A DNA stretch of 64,000 nucleotides from positions 49,125-113,124 of the forward strand of contig NZ_AKJT01000032.1 in NCBI RefSeq assembly GCF_000282195.1. Direction: 5' to 3'. The notes below the pieces were generated by a model. The model was not told the origin of the DNA and did not search any database. It saw only the letters and a list, made by a program, of their open reading frames with translations. Each line of letters begins with the position of its first letter. Positions within the stretch are counted from its first letter, which is position 1. The DNA is from Pseudomonas sp. GM18. GTDB lineage: Bacteria; Pseudomonadota; Gammaproteobacteria; Pseudomonadales; Pseudomonadaceae. Positions 44,519 through 57,177 of this stretch are shown here, one piece after another. A program made the translations under genes and the position numbers.

Positions 44519-44648
44519 GACTGCTCCTTAGAAGCTGTCCTGAAAGGGGCGAGCGGTTATGCAGCATCGACTGTGCCGAGGGATGTTCACGCTCCCCCAA
44601 GCGCTTCTGGATGCTGCCTGAACCTCGTTACCGACTTTCGAACACCTC

Positions 44649-44690
44649 CCAGAGGTCTGTGTAACAGAAAAAACGTACACAGGCCTCTGG
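44649..44690. repeat. 15-pair stem-loop between prkA and yeaH
   Basis: CCAGAGG-T-CTGTGTA (44649-44663) pairs with TACACAG-G-CCTCTGG (44676-44690), with one mismatch or wobble. The loop on the minus strand carries TTTTTT. There is no T run after the stem, so it is more like an mRNA processing or stability element than a terminator. It could set different levels of prkA and yeaH-spoVR. Confidence 0.65.
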
Positions 44691-44720
44691 CTAACGACAA
44701 CCGGTCTGACCGGCAGCGGG

Positions 44721-46643
44721 TTACTGTGATTTTCTGACCCGCAGGTACCACTCGGACAGCAGTCGTACCTGTTTGTCGGTGTAACCCCGCTCCACCATCC
44801 GTGTGACGAAGTCGTTGTGTTTCTGCTGGTCCTCTTTGCTGGCCTTGGCGTTGAAGCTGATGACCGGCAGCAGGTCCTCGGTGTTGGAGAACATTTTCTT
44901 CTCGATGACCACCCGCAGTTTTTCGTAGCTGAGCCAGGTTGGGTTCTTGCCGTTGTTGTTGGCACGGGCGCGCAGTACGAAGTTGACGATTTCGTTGCGG
45001 AAATCCTTCGGATTGCTGATGCCGGCCGGTTTCTCGATTTTCTCCAGTTCCTCGTTCAGGGCTACGCGGTTGAGGATCTCGCCGGTTTCCGGATCGCGGT
45101 ATTCCTGATCCTGAATCCAGAAGTCGGCGTACAGCACATAGCGATCGAAGATGTTCTGGCCGTACTCGCTGTAAGACTCGAGGTAGGCAGTCTGGATCTC
45201 CTTGCCGATGAATTCGATATAGCGCGGCGCCAGGTACTCTTTCAGGAAGCGCAGATAGCGTTCGCGGGTCTCGGCCTGGAATTGTTCCTGTTCGATCTGC
45301 TGTTCCAGCACGTAGAGCAGATGCACCGGGTTAGCGGCGATTTCGTGTGGATCGAAGTTGAAGACCTTCGACAGGATCTTGAAGGCGAAGCGGGTCGACA
45401 GACCGTTCATGCCTTCGTCGACACCTGCCGCGTCGCGGTATTCCTGGATCGACTTGGCCTTCGGATCGGTGTCCTTGAGGTTTTCGCCGTCATACACGCG
45501 CATCTTGGAGTAGATGTTGGAGTTTTCCGGCTCTTTAAGGCGCGAAAGCACGGTGAACTGAGCGAGCATTTTCAGGGTGTCGGGCGCGCAATGGGCCTTG
45601 GCCAGCGAGCTGTTGAACAGCAGCTTGTCGTAGATCTTCACCTCATCGCTGACGCGCAGGCAGTACGGCACTTTGACGATGTAGATCCGGTCGATGAACG
45701 CTTCGTTGTTCTTGTTGTTCCGGAAGGTGTGCCATTCCGATTCGTTGGAGTGGGCCAGCAGGATCCCGGTGAACGGAATCGCCCCCAGACCTTCGGTACT
45801 GTTGTAGTTGCCTTCCTGAGTGGCCGTCAGCAATGGGTGCAGCACCTTGATCGGTGCCTTGAACATTTCGACGAATTCCATCAGGCCCTGGTTGGCCCGG
45901 CACAGCGCACCCGAATAGCTGTAGGCATCGGCGTCGTTCTGCGGGAACTCTTCCAGTTTGCGAATATCGACCTTGCCCACCAGTGCCGAGATGTCCTGGT
46001 TGTTTTCATCACCCGGCTCGGTTTTCGCGACCGCAATCTGGTTGAGGATCGACGGATAGAGTTTCACCACGCGGAACTGGCTGATGTCGCCGCCGAATTC
46101 GGCCAGGCGCTTGGTGGCCCATGGCGACATGATGGTGTTGAGGTAGCGCCGGGGAATGCCGAAGTCTTCCTCGAGGATCGCGCCATCTTCAGTGGCGTTG
46201 AACAGACCCAGGGGTGACTCGAAAACTGGCGAGCCCTTGATTGCATAGAAGGGCACTTTCTCGATCAGCTGTTTGAGCTTTTCGGCCAAAGATGACTTAC
46301 CGCCACCGACTGGGCCAAGCAGGTAGAGGATCTGTTTCTTTTCTTCCAGACCCTGAGCGGCATGGCGGAAATACGACACGATCTGGTCGATGCATTCTTC
46401 CATCCCGTGGAAGTCTTCAAAGGCCGGATAGCGGCGGATCACCTTGTTGGAAAAGATGCGCGACAGCCTCGAGTTGGTTGAGGTGTCGAGCAGTTCCGGT
46501 TCACCGATGGCCAGCAAGAGACGCTCGGCCGCGGAAACGTAGGCGCTGCGGTCCTTTTTGCACAGTTCCAGATACTCTTGCAGCGAGAGTTCTTCCTGGC
46601 GCGTGGACTCGAAGCGTTGTTGGAAGTGGCTAAAGATACTCAT
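44721..46643 (-). CDS. prkA: PrkA/YeaG family AAA-type serine protein kinase
   Basis: 640 residues. N-terminal AAA domain with Walker A GPVGGGKSS (110-118), then a PrkA C-terminal region; typical family length. It begins MSIFSHFQQRFESTRQEELS. E. coli YeaG autophosphorylates and works with YeaH in nitrogen starvation and stationary phase; Bacillus PrkA is related to sporulation control and may be a protease. Here it heads the prkA-yeaH-spoVR set. An RpoS-like -10 element lies about 180 bases upstream. Confidence 0.94.
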   Translation of the reverse strand: MSIFSHFQQRFESTRQEELSLQEYLELCKKDRSAYVSAAERLLLAIGEPELLDTSTNSRLSRIFSNKVIRRYPAFEDFHGMEECIDQIVSYFRHAAQGLEEKKQILYLLGPVGGGKSSLAEKLKQLIEKVPFYAIKGSPVFESPLGLFNATEDGAILEEDFGIPRRYLNTIMSPWATKRLAEFGGDISQFRVVKLYPSILNQIAVAKTEPGDENNQDISALVGKVDIRKLEEFPQNDADAYSYSGALCRANQGLMEFVEMFKAPIKVLHPLLTATQEGNYNSTEGLGAIPFTGILLAHSNESEWHTFRNNKNNEAFIDRIYIVKVPYCLRVSDEVKIYDKLLFNSSLAKAHCAPDTLKMLAQFTVLSRLKEPENSNIYSKMRVYDGENLKDTDPKAKSIQEYRDAAGVDEGMNGLSTRFAFKILSKVFNFDPHEIAANPVHLLYVLEQQIEQEQFQAETRERYLRFLKEYLAPRYIEFIGKEIQTAYLESYSEYGQNIFDRYVLYADFWIQDQEYRDPETGEILNRVALNEELEKIEKPAGISNPKDFRNEIVNFVLRARANNNGKNPTWLSYEKLRVVIEKKMFSNTEDLLPVISFNAKASKEDQQKHNDFVTRMVERGYTDKQVRLLSEWYLRVRKSQ

Positions 46644-46824
46644 GACGTCACCTCGCTCGATACGTGGAGCCGACGCCGGATCACTCAGTCGATGCTGGCA
46701 GCAACCGAACAGGCAGTCGCTGTTTACCCCCCCAGAACTCTCCCGGAGCTGACGACTCCGAAAGCTACTCCCGATGACCCGCGCGCCGGTGTACCGGCTC
46801 TCCCCTGTTTTGGATGGCCTGCGC

Positions 46825-46834
46825 TTAAGGATAG
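46825..46834 (-). promoter_or_regulatory. RpoS-like extended -10 element upstream of prkA
   Basis: On the minus strand CTATCCTTAA differs at one base from the sigmaS-preferred CTATACTTAA. It lies in the 297-base gap between glpE and prkA. No good -35 is present, as is common for sigmaS promoters. Confidence 0.4.
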
Positions 46835-46875
46835 TTCGGAATCAGAGAGATAAAGTAGCAATGCGTAAATAGTTG

Positions 46876-46929
46876 TGGCAGACCGTTCGTCTGCCATCGC
46901 GCGAGCCCGCGAAAGCCGGGGCTTGCGCG
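46876..46929. terminator. Two tandem hairpins downstream of glpE
   Basis: TGGCAGAC (46876-46883) / GTCTGCCA (46889-46896) and, adjacent to it, an 11-pair stem with one mismatch (46898-46908 / 46919-46929). Neither has a good minus-strand T run, so termination strength is uncertain. The second is GC-rich and REP-like. Confidence 0.5.
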
Positions 46930-46940
46930 TCTGAAAAAAA

Positions 46941-47270
46941 TTATTCGGAAATGCCTTGCGCCGTTTCCGAAGGATAGGTCGTACGCCACAGTTCAAAACC
47001 GCCGTCCATGCTGTAGACGTCGGAAAAGCCCTGGCTGATCAGGTAAGCGGCGGCATTTTGGCTGGAGTTACCGTGATAGCAGACCACCACGGTCGGTGCG
47101 TCGAGGTCGGCGGCACGGATGAAATCCGAAATGGAATGGTTATCCAGATGCTTCGAACCGGCGATGTGCAGCGCGGCAAAAGTGGCCGGATCGCGGATGT
47201 CGACTACCACCGCGCCTTGTTCGCGCAGGGCCTGGGCCTGTTCTGGGGGGATACGTTTGAATTCGCTCAT
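46941..47270 (-). CDS. glpE: Thiosulfate sulfurtransferase GlpE (single-domain rhodanese)
   Basis: 109 residues, single rhodanese domain. Active-site loop CYHGNSS with the nucleophilic Cys64 (E. coli GlpE Cys65) and [16 protein letters not shown] near the N-terminus. It transfers sulfane sulfur from thiosulfate to cyanide or thiols in the cytoplasm. It is downstream of apaH in the same direction, as in P. aeruginosa, rather than in a glycerol operon as in E. coli. Confidence 0.93.
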   Translation of the reverse strand: MSEFKRIPPEQAQALREQGAVVVDIRDPATFAALHIAGSKHLDNHSISDFIRAADLDAPTVVVCYHGNSSQNAAAYLISQGFSDVYSMDGGFELWRTTYPSETAQGISE

Positions 47271-47303
47271 GGCGGGCTCCTGTGGCTCGGCTGAAAGCGC
47301 AGT

Positions 47304-48185
47304 CTAGCGCGGGGCGCTGGCTGACGTTGGTTCGGGAATAGAGGTGGCGACTGCCGGTCGAACGTGGCCATGGGCGTCGCATTTGCATGGCAGGCGCTCG
47401 AAGGTGTCGACGTTCATCAGGGTCATGGCGCCACCCCAGACGCAACCGGTATCGAGGGCAAAGAGCCCGGGTTCGTTGCACTGGCCCTCGAGCGCCGCCC
47501 AATGGCCGAAGATGATCTTCAGGCCTTTGGTCTTGCGTTCTGTGTGTGCGAACCATGGCGCATAACCCGGCGGTGCGGTGTCGATGCCTTCCTTGCCCTT
47601 GAGGTCGAGTTTGCCGTCGCTGGTGCAGAAACGCATCCGGGTGAAATAGTTGGTGATGACTCGCAGGCGAGCCGCGCCTTTGAGATCGTTGTCCCATTTC
47701 ACGGGTTCGTTGCCATACATGCCGTCAAGGTAAGGCGTGAAGCGGTTGTCATCGCGCAGGGCTTCTTCGACTTCGGCGGCGCATTTCAAGGCTTTGCGCA
47801 GCGACCATTGTGGCGGGATGCCGGCATGGACCAGGGCGATTTCGCGTTGTTCATCGTAGTGCATGAGCTTCTGCTGGCGAACCCACTCCAGCAGATCTGC
47901 GCTATCGGGTGCTTCGAGGATCTCACGCAAGGTATCGGCTTTCTTCAGGCGCTCGATGTTTTTTCCGACGGCCAGCAAGTGCAGGTCATGGTTGCCGAGT
48001 ACGCAGACCAGCGACTCGCGGATGCTATAGAGGAAGCGCAAGGTTTCCAGCGACTGTGGGCCACGGTTGATGAGGTCACCCACCAGCCACAAACGGTCCC
48101 GGGCAGGGTCGAAGGCCACTTGCTTGAGCAGGCACTTGAGCGGTTCAAGGCAACCCTGCACATCACCGACGGCATACGTCGCCAT
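47304..48185 (-). CDS. apaH: Symmetrical bis(5'-nucleosyl)-tetraphosphatase ApaH
   Basis: 293 residues. A calcineurin-like metallophosphatase with the metal-ligand motifs [25 protein letters not shown] and LGNHDLH in order. It hydrolyses Ap4A (and removes Np4 caps from RNA) to ADP. Start and stop overlap apaG by one base (48185), so the two are coupled. The C-terminal tail after the catalytic fold is longer than in E. coli and Pro/Ser rich. Confidence 0.96.
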   Translation of the reverse strand: MATYAVGDVQGCLEPLKCLLKQVAFDPARDRLWLVGDLINRGPQSLETLRFLYSIRESLVCVLGNHDLHLLAVGKNIERLKKADTLREILEAPDSADLLEWVRQQKLMHYDEQREIALVHAGIPPQWSLRKALKCAAEVEEALRDDNRFTPYLDGMYGNEPVKWDNDLKGAARLRVITNYFTRMRFCTSDGKLDLKGKEGIDTAPPGYAPWFAHTERKTKGLKIIFGHWAALEGQCNEPGLFALDTGCVWGGAMTLMNVDTFERLPCKCDAHGHVRPAVATSIPEPTSASAPR

Positions 48186-48565
48186 CAGTGCAATGCTCCG
48201 GGTACCGCCAGGCGAAACGGCGCGATGGTGGCGTCGAAGTGCTTACCGTCTTCGGCGAGCATCTGGTAGGTGCCCTGCATCGTGCCGACCTTGGATGTCA
48301 TGACGGTGCCGCTGCTGTAAGTGTGGCTCTTACCTACGTCGATCAACGGCTGCTGGCCGACGACGCCCGCACCGCGAACCTCCTCGACATGGCCGTCACC
48401 GTCGGTGATTACCCAATGCCGTGAAAGCAGTCTGGCGGGTAGCAGGCCATTGTTCTGCACGGTGATGGTGTAGGCGAAGGCAAAGCGGTTGTGCTCGGGT
48501 TGCGATTGTTCTGCCAGATAGCGGGTGACGACGCTGACGTCGACCTGATAACGAGGATCGGACAT
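48185..48565 (-). CDS. apaG: Co2+/Mg2+ efflux protein ApaG
   Basis: 126 residues, a single fibronectin-III-like ApaG/F-box-associated domain: [44 protein letters not shown], written here in part, with [20 protein letters not shown] at the C-terminus. Linked genetically to Co2+ resistance and Mg2+ efflux in Enterobacteria; molecular role unclear. Lies between rsmA and apaH as in many Gammaproteobacteria. Confidence 0.95.
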   Translation of the reverse strand: MSDPRYQVDVSVVTRYLAEQSQPEHNRFAFAYTITVQNNGLLPARLLSRHWVITDGDGHVEEVRGAGVVGQQPLIDVGKSHTYSSGTVMTSKVGTMQGTYQMLAEDGKHFDATIAPFRLAVPGALH

Positions 48566-48680
48566 GCAAAAGGCCTTAGAAACGAAGCGGAACGCGGGGC
48601 GTAGCTGATAGAACTCAGTCTAGGCCAAGTATCGGGTAGTAAACCAGAGTGGCGTCCTACCCGATAGCGCTCATCGCCTG

Positions 48681-49499
48681 TCAGTCGGTGGCGGGCTTTT
48701 GTAGGACTTGTTCGCTGAGCTTGTCGGCCAGGCGTACGAAGGCGGCCAGGTCGAGCTGCTCGGGGCGCAAGCTGCCATCGACGCCGGCGGCTTCGATTTC
48801 GGCATTGCTCAGTAATAGTTTCAGTGTGTTGCGCAGGGTCTTGCGGCGCTGGTTGAAAGCTTCGCGCACGACACGCTCCAGCAGGCGATGATCCTTGGCC
48901 GGGTGCGGCAGTACCGCGTGGGGCACCAGGCGTACGATCGCGGAGTCGACTTTCGGCGGAGGATTGAACGCACCCGGGCCGACGTTGAACAGGTGCTCGA
49001 CCCGGCAATGGTACTGAACCATGATCGACAGCCGACCCCAGTCGCCACCACCAGGCCCTGCCGCCAGACGCTCGACCACTTCCTTTTGCAGCATGAAGTG
49101 CATGTCGCGAATCAGGCTGGCGTTGTGCAGCAGGTGAAAAATCAGCGGTGTAGAGATGTTGTACGGCAGGTTGCCGACCACTCGCAGGCTGTTTGGCGCG
49201 GCGTTCAGGCTGTTGAAGTCAAACTTCAGCGCGTCGCCCTGATGCAGGTTGAAGTTGCTCTTGCCGGCGAACTGCTGGTTGAGGATCGGGATCAGGTCCT
49301 TGTCCAGCTCCACGACGTCCAGTTGGGCGCCGCTGTTGAGCAGGCCTGCGGTCAATGCACCCTGGCCCGGACCGATTTCCAGCAGGCGGTCTTCAGGTTT
49401 GGCGTGAATGGAGCGCAGGATGCGGTCGATAACGCCGGCATCGTGCAGGAAGTTCTGGCCGAAGCGCTTGCGCGCCCGGTGTTGGTAATGCTCGGTCAT
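48681..49499 (-). CDS. rsmA: 16S rRNA dimethyladenosine transferase RsmA (KsgA)
   Basis: 272 residues. It starts [20 protein letters not shown], with SAM motif [13 protein letters not shown] and the catalytic motif [13 protein letters not shown] (NLPY). It dimethylates A1518 and A1519 of 16S rRNA late in 30S assembly. The start overlaps the pdxA stop in an ATGA. Not to be confused with the CsrA-type regulator also called RsmA in pseudomonads; ksgA is the synonym. Confidence 0.97.
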   Translation of the reverse strand: MTEHYQHRARKRFGQNFLHDAGVIDRILRSIHAKPEDRLLEIGPGQGALTAGLLNSGAQLDVVELDKDLIPILNQQFAGKSNFNLHQGDALKFDFNSLNAAPNSLRVVGNLPYNISTPLIFHLLHNASLIRDMHFMLQKEVVERLAAGPGGGDWGRLSIMVQYHCRVEHLFNVGPGAFNPPPKVDSAIVRLVPHAVLPHPAKDHRLLERVVREAFNQRRKTLRNTLKLLLSNAEIEAAGVDGSLRPEQLDLAAFVRLADKLSEQVLQKPATD

Positions 49500-50485
49500 A
49501 AACGGGTCTCGGCCATCTGGTAGGCGGTTTCCAGGGCGACTTGCAGGCTGCCGGTGTCGATGTTGCCGCTGCCGGCCAGGTCCAGGGCGGTGCCGTGGTC
49601 GACCGACGTGCGGATGATCGGCAAGCCGAGGGTCACGTTGACTGCCGCGCCGAAGCCTTTGTATTTCAGCACGGGCAAGCCCTGGTCGTGGTACATCGCC
49701 AGCACCGCGTCGCAGTGCTCCAGATATTTGGGGGTAAACAGAGTGTCGGCGGGCAGGGGGCCGCGAAGGTCCATGCCCTCGCCGCGCAGGCGCTCTAATG
49801 TAGGTTCGATGATGTCGATTTCTTCATGGCCCAGATGACCGCCTTCGCCGGCGTGCGGGTTAAGCCCGCAAACCAGGATACGTGGCTGGGCGATGCCGAA
49901 CTTTTCTTTCAGATCGGTGTACAGAATCCGTGTGACCCGCTCCAGCCGCTCTGGCGTGATCGCGTCGGCAATCTCGCGAAGAGGCAGGTGAGTGGTGACC
50001 AGTGCCACGCGCAAGCCGCGGGTGGCGAGCATCATCACCACTTGCGCGGTGTGGGTCAGGTCAGCGAGAAATTCCGTGTGCCCGGAAAAGGCGATCCCGG
50101 ATTCATTGATCACGCCCTTGTGCACCGGGGCGGTGATCATGCCGGCGAAATGCCCGTCAAGGCAGCCTTGCCCCGCGCGGGTCAGGGTTTCCAGAACGAA
50201 AGCCGCATTGGCCTTGTCCAGTTGCCCGGCGGTGACCTTGGCGTTGAGAGGCGTATCCCACACATACAGGCTGTTGGCGGGTGCAGGAGCATCCGGCCAG
50301 CTGTCCGGCGCTACCGGCAGCAGATCGACAACCAAGCCCAGCTGCGCGGCCCGCTCGATGAGCAGGTCGCGGCTGGTGATGGCAATCAAGGGGTGTGGCT
50401 GGGCTTGCGAGGCGAGCAGCAGGCACAGGTCGGGACCTATGCCGGCTGGTTCGCCGGGGGTCAGCGCGAAACGCTTGGGTTTCAC
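49496..50485 (-). CDS. pdxA: 4-hydroxythreonine-4-phosphate dehydrogenase PdxA
   Basis: 329 residues from a GTG at 50485 that overlaps the surA stop (GTGA). It begins [20 protein letters not shown] and contains the metal-binding histidine segments [17 protein letters not shown] and [16 protein letters not shown]. It oxidises 4-phosphohydroxy-threonine in the DXP-dependent pyridoxal 5'-phosphate pathway. The surA-pdxA-rsmA-apaG-apaH order is the classic Gammaproteobacterial superoperon. Confidence 0.96.
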   Translation of the reverse strand: MKPKRFALTPGEPAGIGPDLCLLLASQAQPHPLIAITSRDLLIERAAQLGLVVDLLPVAPDSWPDAPAPANSLYVWDTPLNAKVTAGQLDKANAAFVLETLTRAGQGCLDGHFAGMITAPVHKGVINESGIAFSGHTEFLADLTHTAQVVMMLATRGLRVALVTTHLPLREIADAITPERLERVTRILYTDLKEKFGIAQPRILVCGLNPHAGEGGHLGHEEIDIIEPTLERLRGEGMDLRGPLPADTLFTPKYLEHCDAVLAMYHDQGLPVLKYKGFGAAVNVTLGLPIIRTSVDHGTALDLAGSGNIDTGSLQVALETAYQMAETRL

Positions 50486-51804
50486 TGCGCTGCCTGGTCT
50501 GCACCAGGGAGTTTGATTTCTACGTACGCTTCGTCACGGATCTGACGCAGCCAGGTTTGCAGCTCTTCGTCGTATTTGCGGTTACGCAGTACGGTCATCG
50601 CTTGCTGCTCACGGGCCTGGGCGGTGCTGTCGGTGGCGCGGCGGCCAAGGACTTCCAGTACGTGCCAGCCATATTGGGTCTTGAACGGCTTGGACAGCTG
50701 ACCTTGCGGGGTCTTGGCCATCACTTCGCGGAATTCAGGCACCAGCGCGTTCGGGTCGATCCAGTTCAGGTCGCCACCGTTGAGGGCGGAACCCGGATCC
50801 TCCGAGAAGCTTTTCGCCAGCTCGCCGAAATCTTCGCCTGCTTCGATACGGGTGTAGAGCGACTGAGCCAGAGCCTTGGTTTTTTCTTCGTCGCGGATCG
50901 GACTCGGTTTGACCAGGATGTGCCGCACGTGCACTTCGTCACGCACTTGGGCTTCGCCGCCTCGCTTGTCAAGGATCTTCAGGATAATGAAGCCGCCCGG
51001 GGTACGCATTGGCTGGGTCACGTCGCCAACGGCCATGGAGCCCAGCAGGCGATCGAACGGAGGTGGCAGTTGAGCAGCTTTACGCCAGCCCATGTCGCCG
51101 CCTTCCAGCGCGGTTTCGCTGGCGGATTTGGCGATTGCCAACTGACCGAAGTCAGCGCCTTGCTTGAGCTGCTGGTAAACCGCGTCGGCTTGTTTGGCGG
51201 CATTCTGAATCGCGTCGGAGTTGGCGCTTTCCGGCGTAGGAATCAGGATGTTAGCCAGACGGAACTCTTCGGACAGCTGCATCTTGCCCAGGTCGGACGC
51301 CAGGAAGTTCTTCACTTCCTGCTCGGACACCTGGATGCGCTCCGCCACACGGCGCTGACGCACACGGCTGATGATCATTTCGCGACGGATCTGGTCACGG
51401 GCATCGTCATAAGACAGGCCGTCGCGAGCCAAAGCGGAGCGAAATTGTTCGATCGACATGTTATTGCGCTGGGCAATGGTGCCGACAGCCTGGTTCAGTT
51501 CTTCATCGGTAATGCGAATGCCGGAACGTTCGCCAATCTGCAATTGCAGGTTTTCGACGATCAGACGCTCGAGCACCTGCTGATCCAGTACGCCGGCAGG
51601 CGGTACGGCAGCACCGCGCTTGGCGATGGTTTGCTGAACTTCGTGAACGCGCCGGTCCAGTTGGCTCTGCATGACCACGTCGTTGTCGACGATGGCCACC
51701 ACTTTGTCAATGGACTGTACCGCGGCGTTGGCCGCGGTACCCAGGAACAGCGCGCCCAGCATCAGCGGGCGCAGACAATCAGAAAGCTTGGTCTTCACGT
51801 TCAC
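50482..51804 (-). CDS. surA: Periplasmic chaperone/peptidyl-prolyl isomerase SurA
   Basis: 440 residues from a GTG at 51804 with AAGG five bases upstream; a second GTG two codons later is an alternative. Signal peptide ([19 protein letters not shown]), then an N-terminal chaperone domain and two parvulin domains (about 180-280 and 290-390; second one with [12 protein letters not shown] ... [17 protein letters not shown]). SurA escorts outer-membrane beta-barrels, including LptD encoded just upstream. Overlaps lptD by 26 bases. Confidence 0.95.
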   Translation of the reverse strand: MNVKTKLSDCLRPLMLGALFLGTAANAAVQSIDKVVAIVDNDVVMQSQLDRRVHEVQQTIAKRGAAVPPAGVLDQQVLERLIVENLQLQIGERSGIRITDEELNQAVGTIAQRNNMSIEQFRSALARDGLSYDDARDQIRREMIISRVRQRRVAERIQVSEQEVKNFLASDLGKMQLSEEFRLANILIPTPESANSDAIQNAAKQADAVYQQLKQGADFGQLAIAKSASETALEGGDMGWRKAAQLPPPFDRLLGSMAVGDVTQPMRTPGGFIILKILDKRGGEAQVRDEVHVRHILVKPSPIRDEEKTKALAQSLYTRIEAGEDFGELAKSFSEDPGSALNGGDLNWIDPNALVPEFREVMAKTPQGQLSKPFKTQYGWHVLEVLGRRATDSTAQAREQQAMTVLRNRKYDEELQTWLRQIRDEAYVEIKLPGADQAAQ

Positions 51805-54580
51805 GATAACCTTGGATGCCTTTGTCGAGGAAACTCTCTACTTTGGCGCCGGTGAGGCCGCCGAGTCCCTTCAGAACGATTTGGAGGAAGACGCCGTGGT
51901 CGCCTTTTTCGTTTTGTGGAGCTTCCTGACTGAATTCGTCATAGGAAACCCAGTAACGGTTGATCAGGCGTAGTTTCCAGCAGCAGTTGTCGTACTCGAA
52001 ACCACCAAAGGCTTCCAGGGTACGGTTGCGGTTGTAGTCATACTGCCAGCGGCTGATGGCGTTCCACTGCGGCACGATCGGCCAGATCACCGAGAAGTCG
52101 TGCTGTTTGATCTTGTAGTAGTCCTTCACGTAGCCAGGCGTGCCCGGGGTGCCGTAGTCACCACCGCCCACCGACCATTTACCGGTGTTCTGGTCATAAC
52201 GGACCTGGTCATTGCGATAGCGATAACCGGCGTTGATGACCTTGTTCGGGTTGTCTTCAGGCTGGTAGTGGAACATCGCGCTGCCCGAGCGAGGGCTGTG
52301 GCTGTCCGGGTCCCAGTTGTAGTCTGCCGTGGTGCGCCAATCGCGGTTCCAGCGGTATTCGTATTCCAGCGCGTACGGTGAAACATTGGCTTGAGCATCG
52401 GCGCGGGTTTTAGCATCGATACCTGGCAACTGGACTTCGCGGTCCTTGAAGTACAAGGCTTGGCCGACGCTGATACGTTGACGTTCGAAACCACTGTCTT
52501 CGATCCAGCGGCTGGTCACGCCCAAGGACAGTTTGTTCTCGTCGCCGACGCGGTCGGAGCCGGAGAAGCGGTTGTCACGGAATAGCGACGCGTAATTGAA
52601 GGTGTATTCGCTGGTGTCGAATACCGGAATATCCTTCTGGTCTTCCTCAGGTACATAGAGGTAGAACAGGCGCGGTTCGAGGGTCTGGCGGTAGTTTTTT
52701 CCGAACCAGGAAGTGTTGCGGTCAAAGTACAGGCCGCTGTCGATGCTGGCGATCGGTACCCCACGGTTCTGGTTGCTGCTGAACGTGCCGTTGAGCCTGT
52801 CTTGCTCCGCACTTTGCGAAGCGATGTCACTTTTGCCCCGGCCGTCCAGATCCAGTTGATACTGCGTGTACTGGTACTTGAGCGATGGTTTGAGGAAACC
52901 ATAGGTCCAGTTCAGCGGCAGGCTGACACTTGGTTTGAGATTCAAGCGGTCGCCGTTGGCGCGTGCCAGACCAAAGATGTTGTTATCCAGACGTGACTCG
53001 GTGGTAATCCCGTCCTTCTGGACGAATGTTCCACTCTTCAGATCGCGGTCAAAGCGAACGATCTCTGTCTCGTAATCGAAGTTCAAACCTTCCGGATGAT
53101 ACGGCAGCTGACCATTAAAGGTGATCTGCGGCAGACGGTCATACGGCGTGATGTTCGAAACGGTCGCCAGCTGATAAGCCTGGGCGTTCAAGCGAGCGGT
53201 GTAGCTGTCGCCACGATAGGTGACAGAGCCCTGCTGGTTCACGTAGTCAGCGCTTTTCACGCCAATCTGGTCAGTCTGCAGATCCTGGAAGTAATACGGA
53301 TCGCTGATCTTGGTGTAGTCAACCTGCGTCAGGACGCGCGAGTCGAGGCCACCCTTGTGCTGCCAGTTGTACATGTAGCGGTTTTTTTCGTAGTCGGTCT
53401 GCTTGCTGCGATCGGTATCTTCGTCGTTGAGGTACGCGGCGCCGAACTGACCTTCGCTGGACTTGGTCAGGTAGCGGAATTCGCCTTCCATCAACAGGCC
53501 GCGCTTGCTCATGTAGCGCGGGTACAACGTGGCGTCATAGTTTGGCGCCAGGTTGAAGTAGTACGGGGTGACCAGCATGAAGCCGGTATCGCTGCCCGTG
53601 CCGATGGTCGGCGGCAGGAAGCCGGACTGGCGACGGTCGTCGATCGGGAAATAGATGTACGGCGTGTACAGAACCGGAATGTCCTTGACCCGCAGCGTCA
53701 CGTTGGTCGCGGTACCGAAACCGGTAGCCGGGTTCAAGGTGATGTTGTTGCCCTTGAGCTGCCAGGCATTGCTGTTCGGTTCGCACGTGGTGTACGTACC
53801 GTCCTTGAGACGGATGATCGCGTTCTCGGCACGTTTGGCGTACAGCGCGTTACCGCGGATACGCGACTTGTGCATCACGTATTCGGCGTTGTCGACCTTG
53901 GCTTCACCGGTGTCGAGCTGCACGTCGGCGTGGTCGCCCACGATCAGTGCGCCATTGTCGCGGATGCGCACGTTGCCGTTAAGGTCGCCCCGGCTTTCGG
54001 CCTGGTACAGGTTCGCTTCGTCGGCTTCGACCTGCATGCTGCCCTGGCGCATGACCACGTCACCGGCCAGGGTCGCGACCTGCTCTTCCTGCTTATAGCG
54101 GGAGGCTTTGGCGCCGATAAAGGTCGGTGCGTCACTTTTATTCGTCTTGTCATTCATGCCAGGACGAATCGGTTCGATATAGGAACCAGAGCAGTAAGGG
54201 CCGGTTTCGGCCAATTGCGCTGCGGTGAGCTTCTCGCGCGGAACCCAGTCGAGGTGGCTGTAGTCTTCACTACGCGATTTCAGGCCGCGGCCCTTGGACT
54301 CGGTAACCAGCACAGGCTTGGCGCCGGAGTCTTCGCTGGCGGTGGTGCCTGCCGGGGCCTCGCCAGTGGCGGAAACTGCGCTACCGTCATGGACGGGACG
54401 CGGCGGCAATGCAGCGGCCGGCGCCTTTGGCGCACAGTCCCAGGCACCCGAAGCAGAGACTGAGCAGTCATACTGTTCCGCGGCGACCACGAACGACGTG
54501 GCCAGGGGTTGCAGGGCCAGCAGACTGCCGGTAACCAACAACGGAAATTTTTTACGAAACGCGGGGGATTTCAATGCCAT
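51779..54580 (-). CDS. lptD: LPS-assembly outer membrane protein LptD
   Basis: 933 residues from the ATG at 54580; upstream codons are not protein-like. Signal peptide ([22 protein letters not shown]), a periplasmic OstA/LptA-like domain (about 160-300, with [18 protein letters not shown] and [15 protein letters not shown]), and a large C-terminal beta-barrel ending in REREDQAF. With LptE it inserts lipopolysaccharide into the outer leaflet. The N-terminal extension before the OstA domain (Ala/Pro rich, about 30-110) is a Pseudomonas trait. Confidence 0.96.
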   Translation of the reverse strand: MALKSPAFRKKFPLLVTGSLLALQPLATSFVVAAEQYDCSVSASGAWDCAPKAPAAALPPRPVHDGSAVSATGEAPAGTTASEDSGAKPVLVTESKGRGLKSRSEDYSHLDWVPREKLTAAQLAETGPYCSGSYIEPIRPGMNDKTNKSDAPTFIGAKASRYKQEEQVATLAGDVVMRQGSMQVEADEANLYQAESRGDLNGNVRIRDNGALIVGDHADVQLDTGEAKVDNAEYVMHKSRIRGNALYAKRAENAIIRLKDGTYTTCEPNSNAWQLKGNNITLNPATGFGTATNVTLRVKDIPVLYTPYIYFPIDDRRQSGFLPPTIGTGSDTGFMLVTPYYFNLAPNYDATLYPRYMSKRGLLMEGEFRYLTKSSEGQFGAAYLNDEDTDRSKQTDYEKNRYMYNWQHKGGLDSRVLTQVDYTKISDPYYFQDLQTDQIGVKSADYVNQQGSVTYRGDSYTARLNAQAYQLATVSNITPYDRLPQITFNGQLPYHPEGLNFDYETEIVRFDRDLKSGTFVQKDGITTESRLDNNIFGLARANGDRLNLKPSVSLPLNWTYGFLKPSLKYQYTQYQLDLDGRGKSDIASQSAEQDRLNGTFSSNQNRGVPIASIDSGLYFDRNTSWFGKNYRQTLEPRLFYLYVPEEDQKDIPVFDTSEYTFNYASLFRDNRFSGSDRVGDENKLSLGVTSRWIEDSGFERQRISVGQALYFKDREVQLPGIDAKTRADAQANVSPYALEYEYRWNRDWRTTADYNWDPDSHSPRSGSAMFHYQPEDNPNKVINAGYRYRNDQVRYDQNTGKWSVGGGDYGTPGTPGYVKDYYKIKQHDFSVIWPIVPQWNAISRWQYDYNRNRTLEAFGGFEYDNCCWKLRLINRYWVSYDEFSQEAPQNEKGDHGVFLQIVLKGLGGLTGAKVESFLDKGIQGYREREDQAF

Positions 54581-54681
54581 CTTATTAGTCCGGGCTTCCT
54601 GCGTGCCATCTGCCCGCGGTGTGGGCCGCACGCCTCTCGATGGTCTGAAAAAGATGCTGGATAATAAAGCATGACCCGCTT

Positions 54682-54697
54682 GACGGCTAGCGCCGTC
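54682..54697. repeat. Small inverted repeat before amgK
   Basis: GACGGC, TAGC, GCCGTC sits just before the ribosome-binding site of amgK, in the 130-base divergent gap with lptD. It could be an operator or a 5' mRNA stem. Confidence 0.35.
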
Positions 54698-54710
54698 GGA
54701 GACCCTTGTA

Positions 54711-56398
<1,688 letters not shown>

Positions 56399-56399
56399 C

Positions 56400-57164
56400 A
56401 TGTTGTGGCCAGGGACTCTGATTGGAGCCGGAGTGGGCTTTGCCATAGCCAGCATTCCGGGGGCCATGCTCGGTGCTTTATTGGGGCAGGCGCTGGATCG
56501 GCGCTTGCACCTGCAGAGCTGGGCGCATTTATGGGAAAAAATCGGTGGCCGCTCGGTGCTGCGCAACGATGAACTGCTGTTCGTGTTGCTGGGCCGATTG
56601 GCCAAGAGTGATGGGCGGGTAGTGGATGGCCACATCCAGCAGGCACGGCAGGAAATGCGTGCGCTGGAGATGACCGAGTCGGCGCAACGTCGGGCGATAG
56701 CGGCGTTCAATCGCGGCAAGTCGGGACACGACCGGTTGCGCAGTTATCTGCGACGCTTGAGTGCTCAACCCCATGCGGCGGAAGGCGTGTTGCGTGCCTG
56801 TTGGCGGATGGTCTGGGCCGATGGCCGCGCCGGTAGCGGTGAGCGCGAACTGATTGCGCAGTGGGGCAAATGGTTGGGCTGGACACCGCAACAGGTGCAG
56901 GCACTGGCGAGCGACTACGAGCCGAAGCGCCCATTGGTCAGCAGCGCGATTACGTATCAGGACGCCTTGCGGCTATTGGGAGTGTCGGCGACCAGCGAGC
57001 CGGCACAGATCAAACGCGCCTATCGACGCCTGCTCAGTCGCCATCATCCGGACAAGATTGCCGGCAGCGGTGCGACGGCGTTGCAGGTTCGTGAGGCGAC
57101 GGACAAGACTCGTGAGTTGCACAATGCCTACACGTTGATTCGTGAGCGGCGGGATTTCCGGTAA
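56400..57164 (+). CDS. DjlA-like TerB/J-domain co-chaperone
   Basis: 254 residues. A hydrophobic N-terminus (WPGTLIGAGVGFAIASIPGAMLGALLG) acts as a membrane anchor. A TerB-type helical domain follows (about 50-170), then a C-terminal J domain with the HPD triad at 216-218 (RRLLSRHHPDKI). The layout matches DjlA, a membrane-bound DnaK co-chaperone linked to envelope stress in E. coli. It is in a tight cluster with amgK-murU, which may mean co-transcription only. Confidence 0.88.
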   Translation: MLWPGTLIGAGVGFAIASIPGAMLGALLGQALDRRLHLQSWAHLWEKIGGRSVLRNDELLFVLLGRLAKSDGRVVDGHIQQARQEMRALEMTESAQRRAIAAFNRGKSGHDRLRSYLRRLSAQPHAAEGVLRACWRMVWADGRAGSGERELIAQWGKWLGWTPQQVQALASDYEPKRPLVSSAITYQDALRLLGVSATSEPAQIKRAYRRLLSRHHPDKIAGSGATALQVREATDKTRELHNAYTLIRERRDFR

Positions 57165-57177
57165 TCGCAAAGCCGGT

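Noticed and set aside
46898..46929. Strong intrinsic terminator of glpE
   Set aside because: The stem is strong, but on the minus strand the T run precedes it rather than follows, so it is listed only as a low-confidence hairpin.
50395..51855. 486-codon plus-strand frame opposite surA
   Set aside because: Antisense shadow of surA; the protein is low-quality and no start signal is present.
53096..54463. 455-codon plus-strand frame opposite lptD
   Set aside because: Antisense shadow; composition (Val/Arg/Gly/His) reflects the complement of lptD codons.
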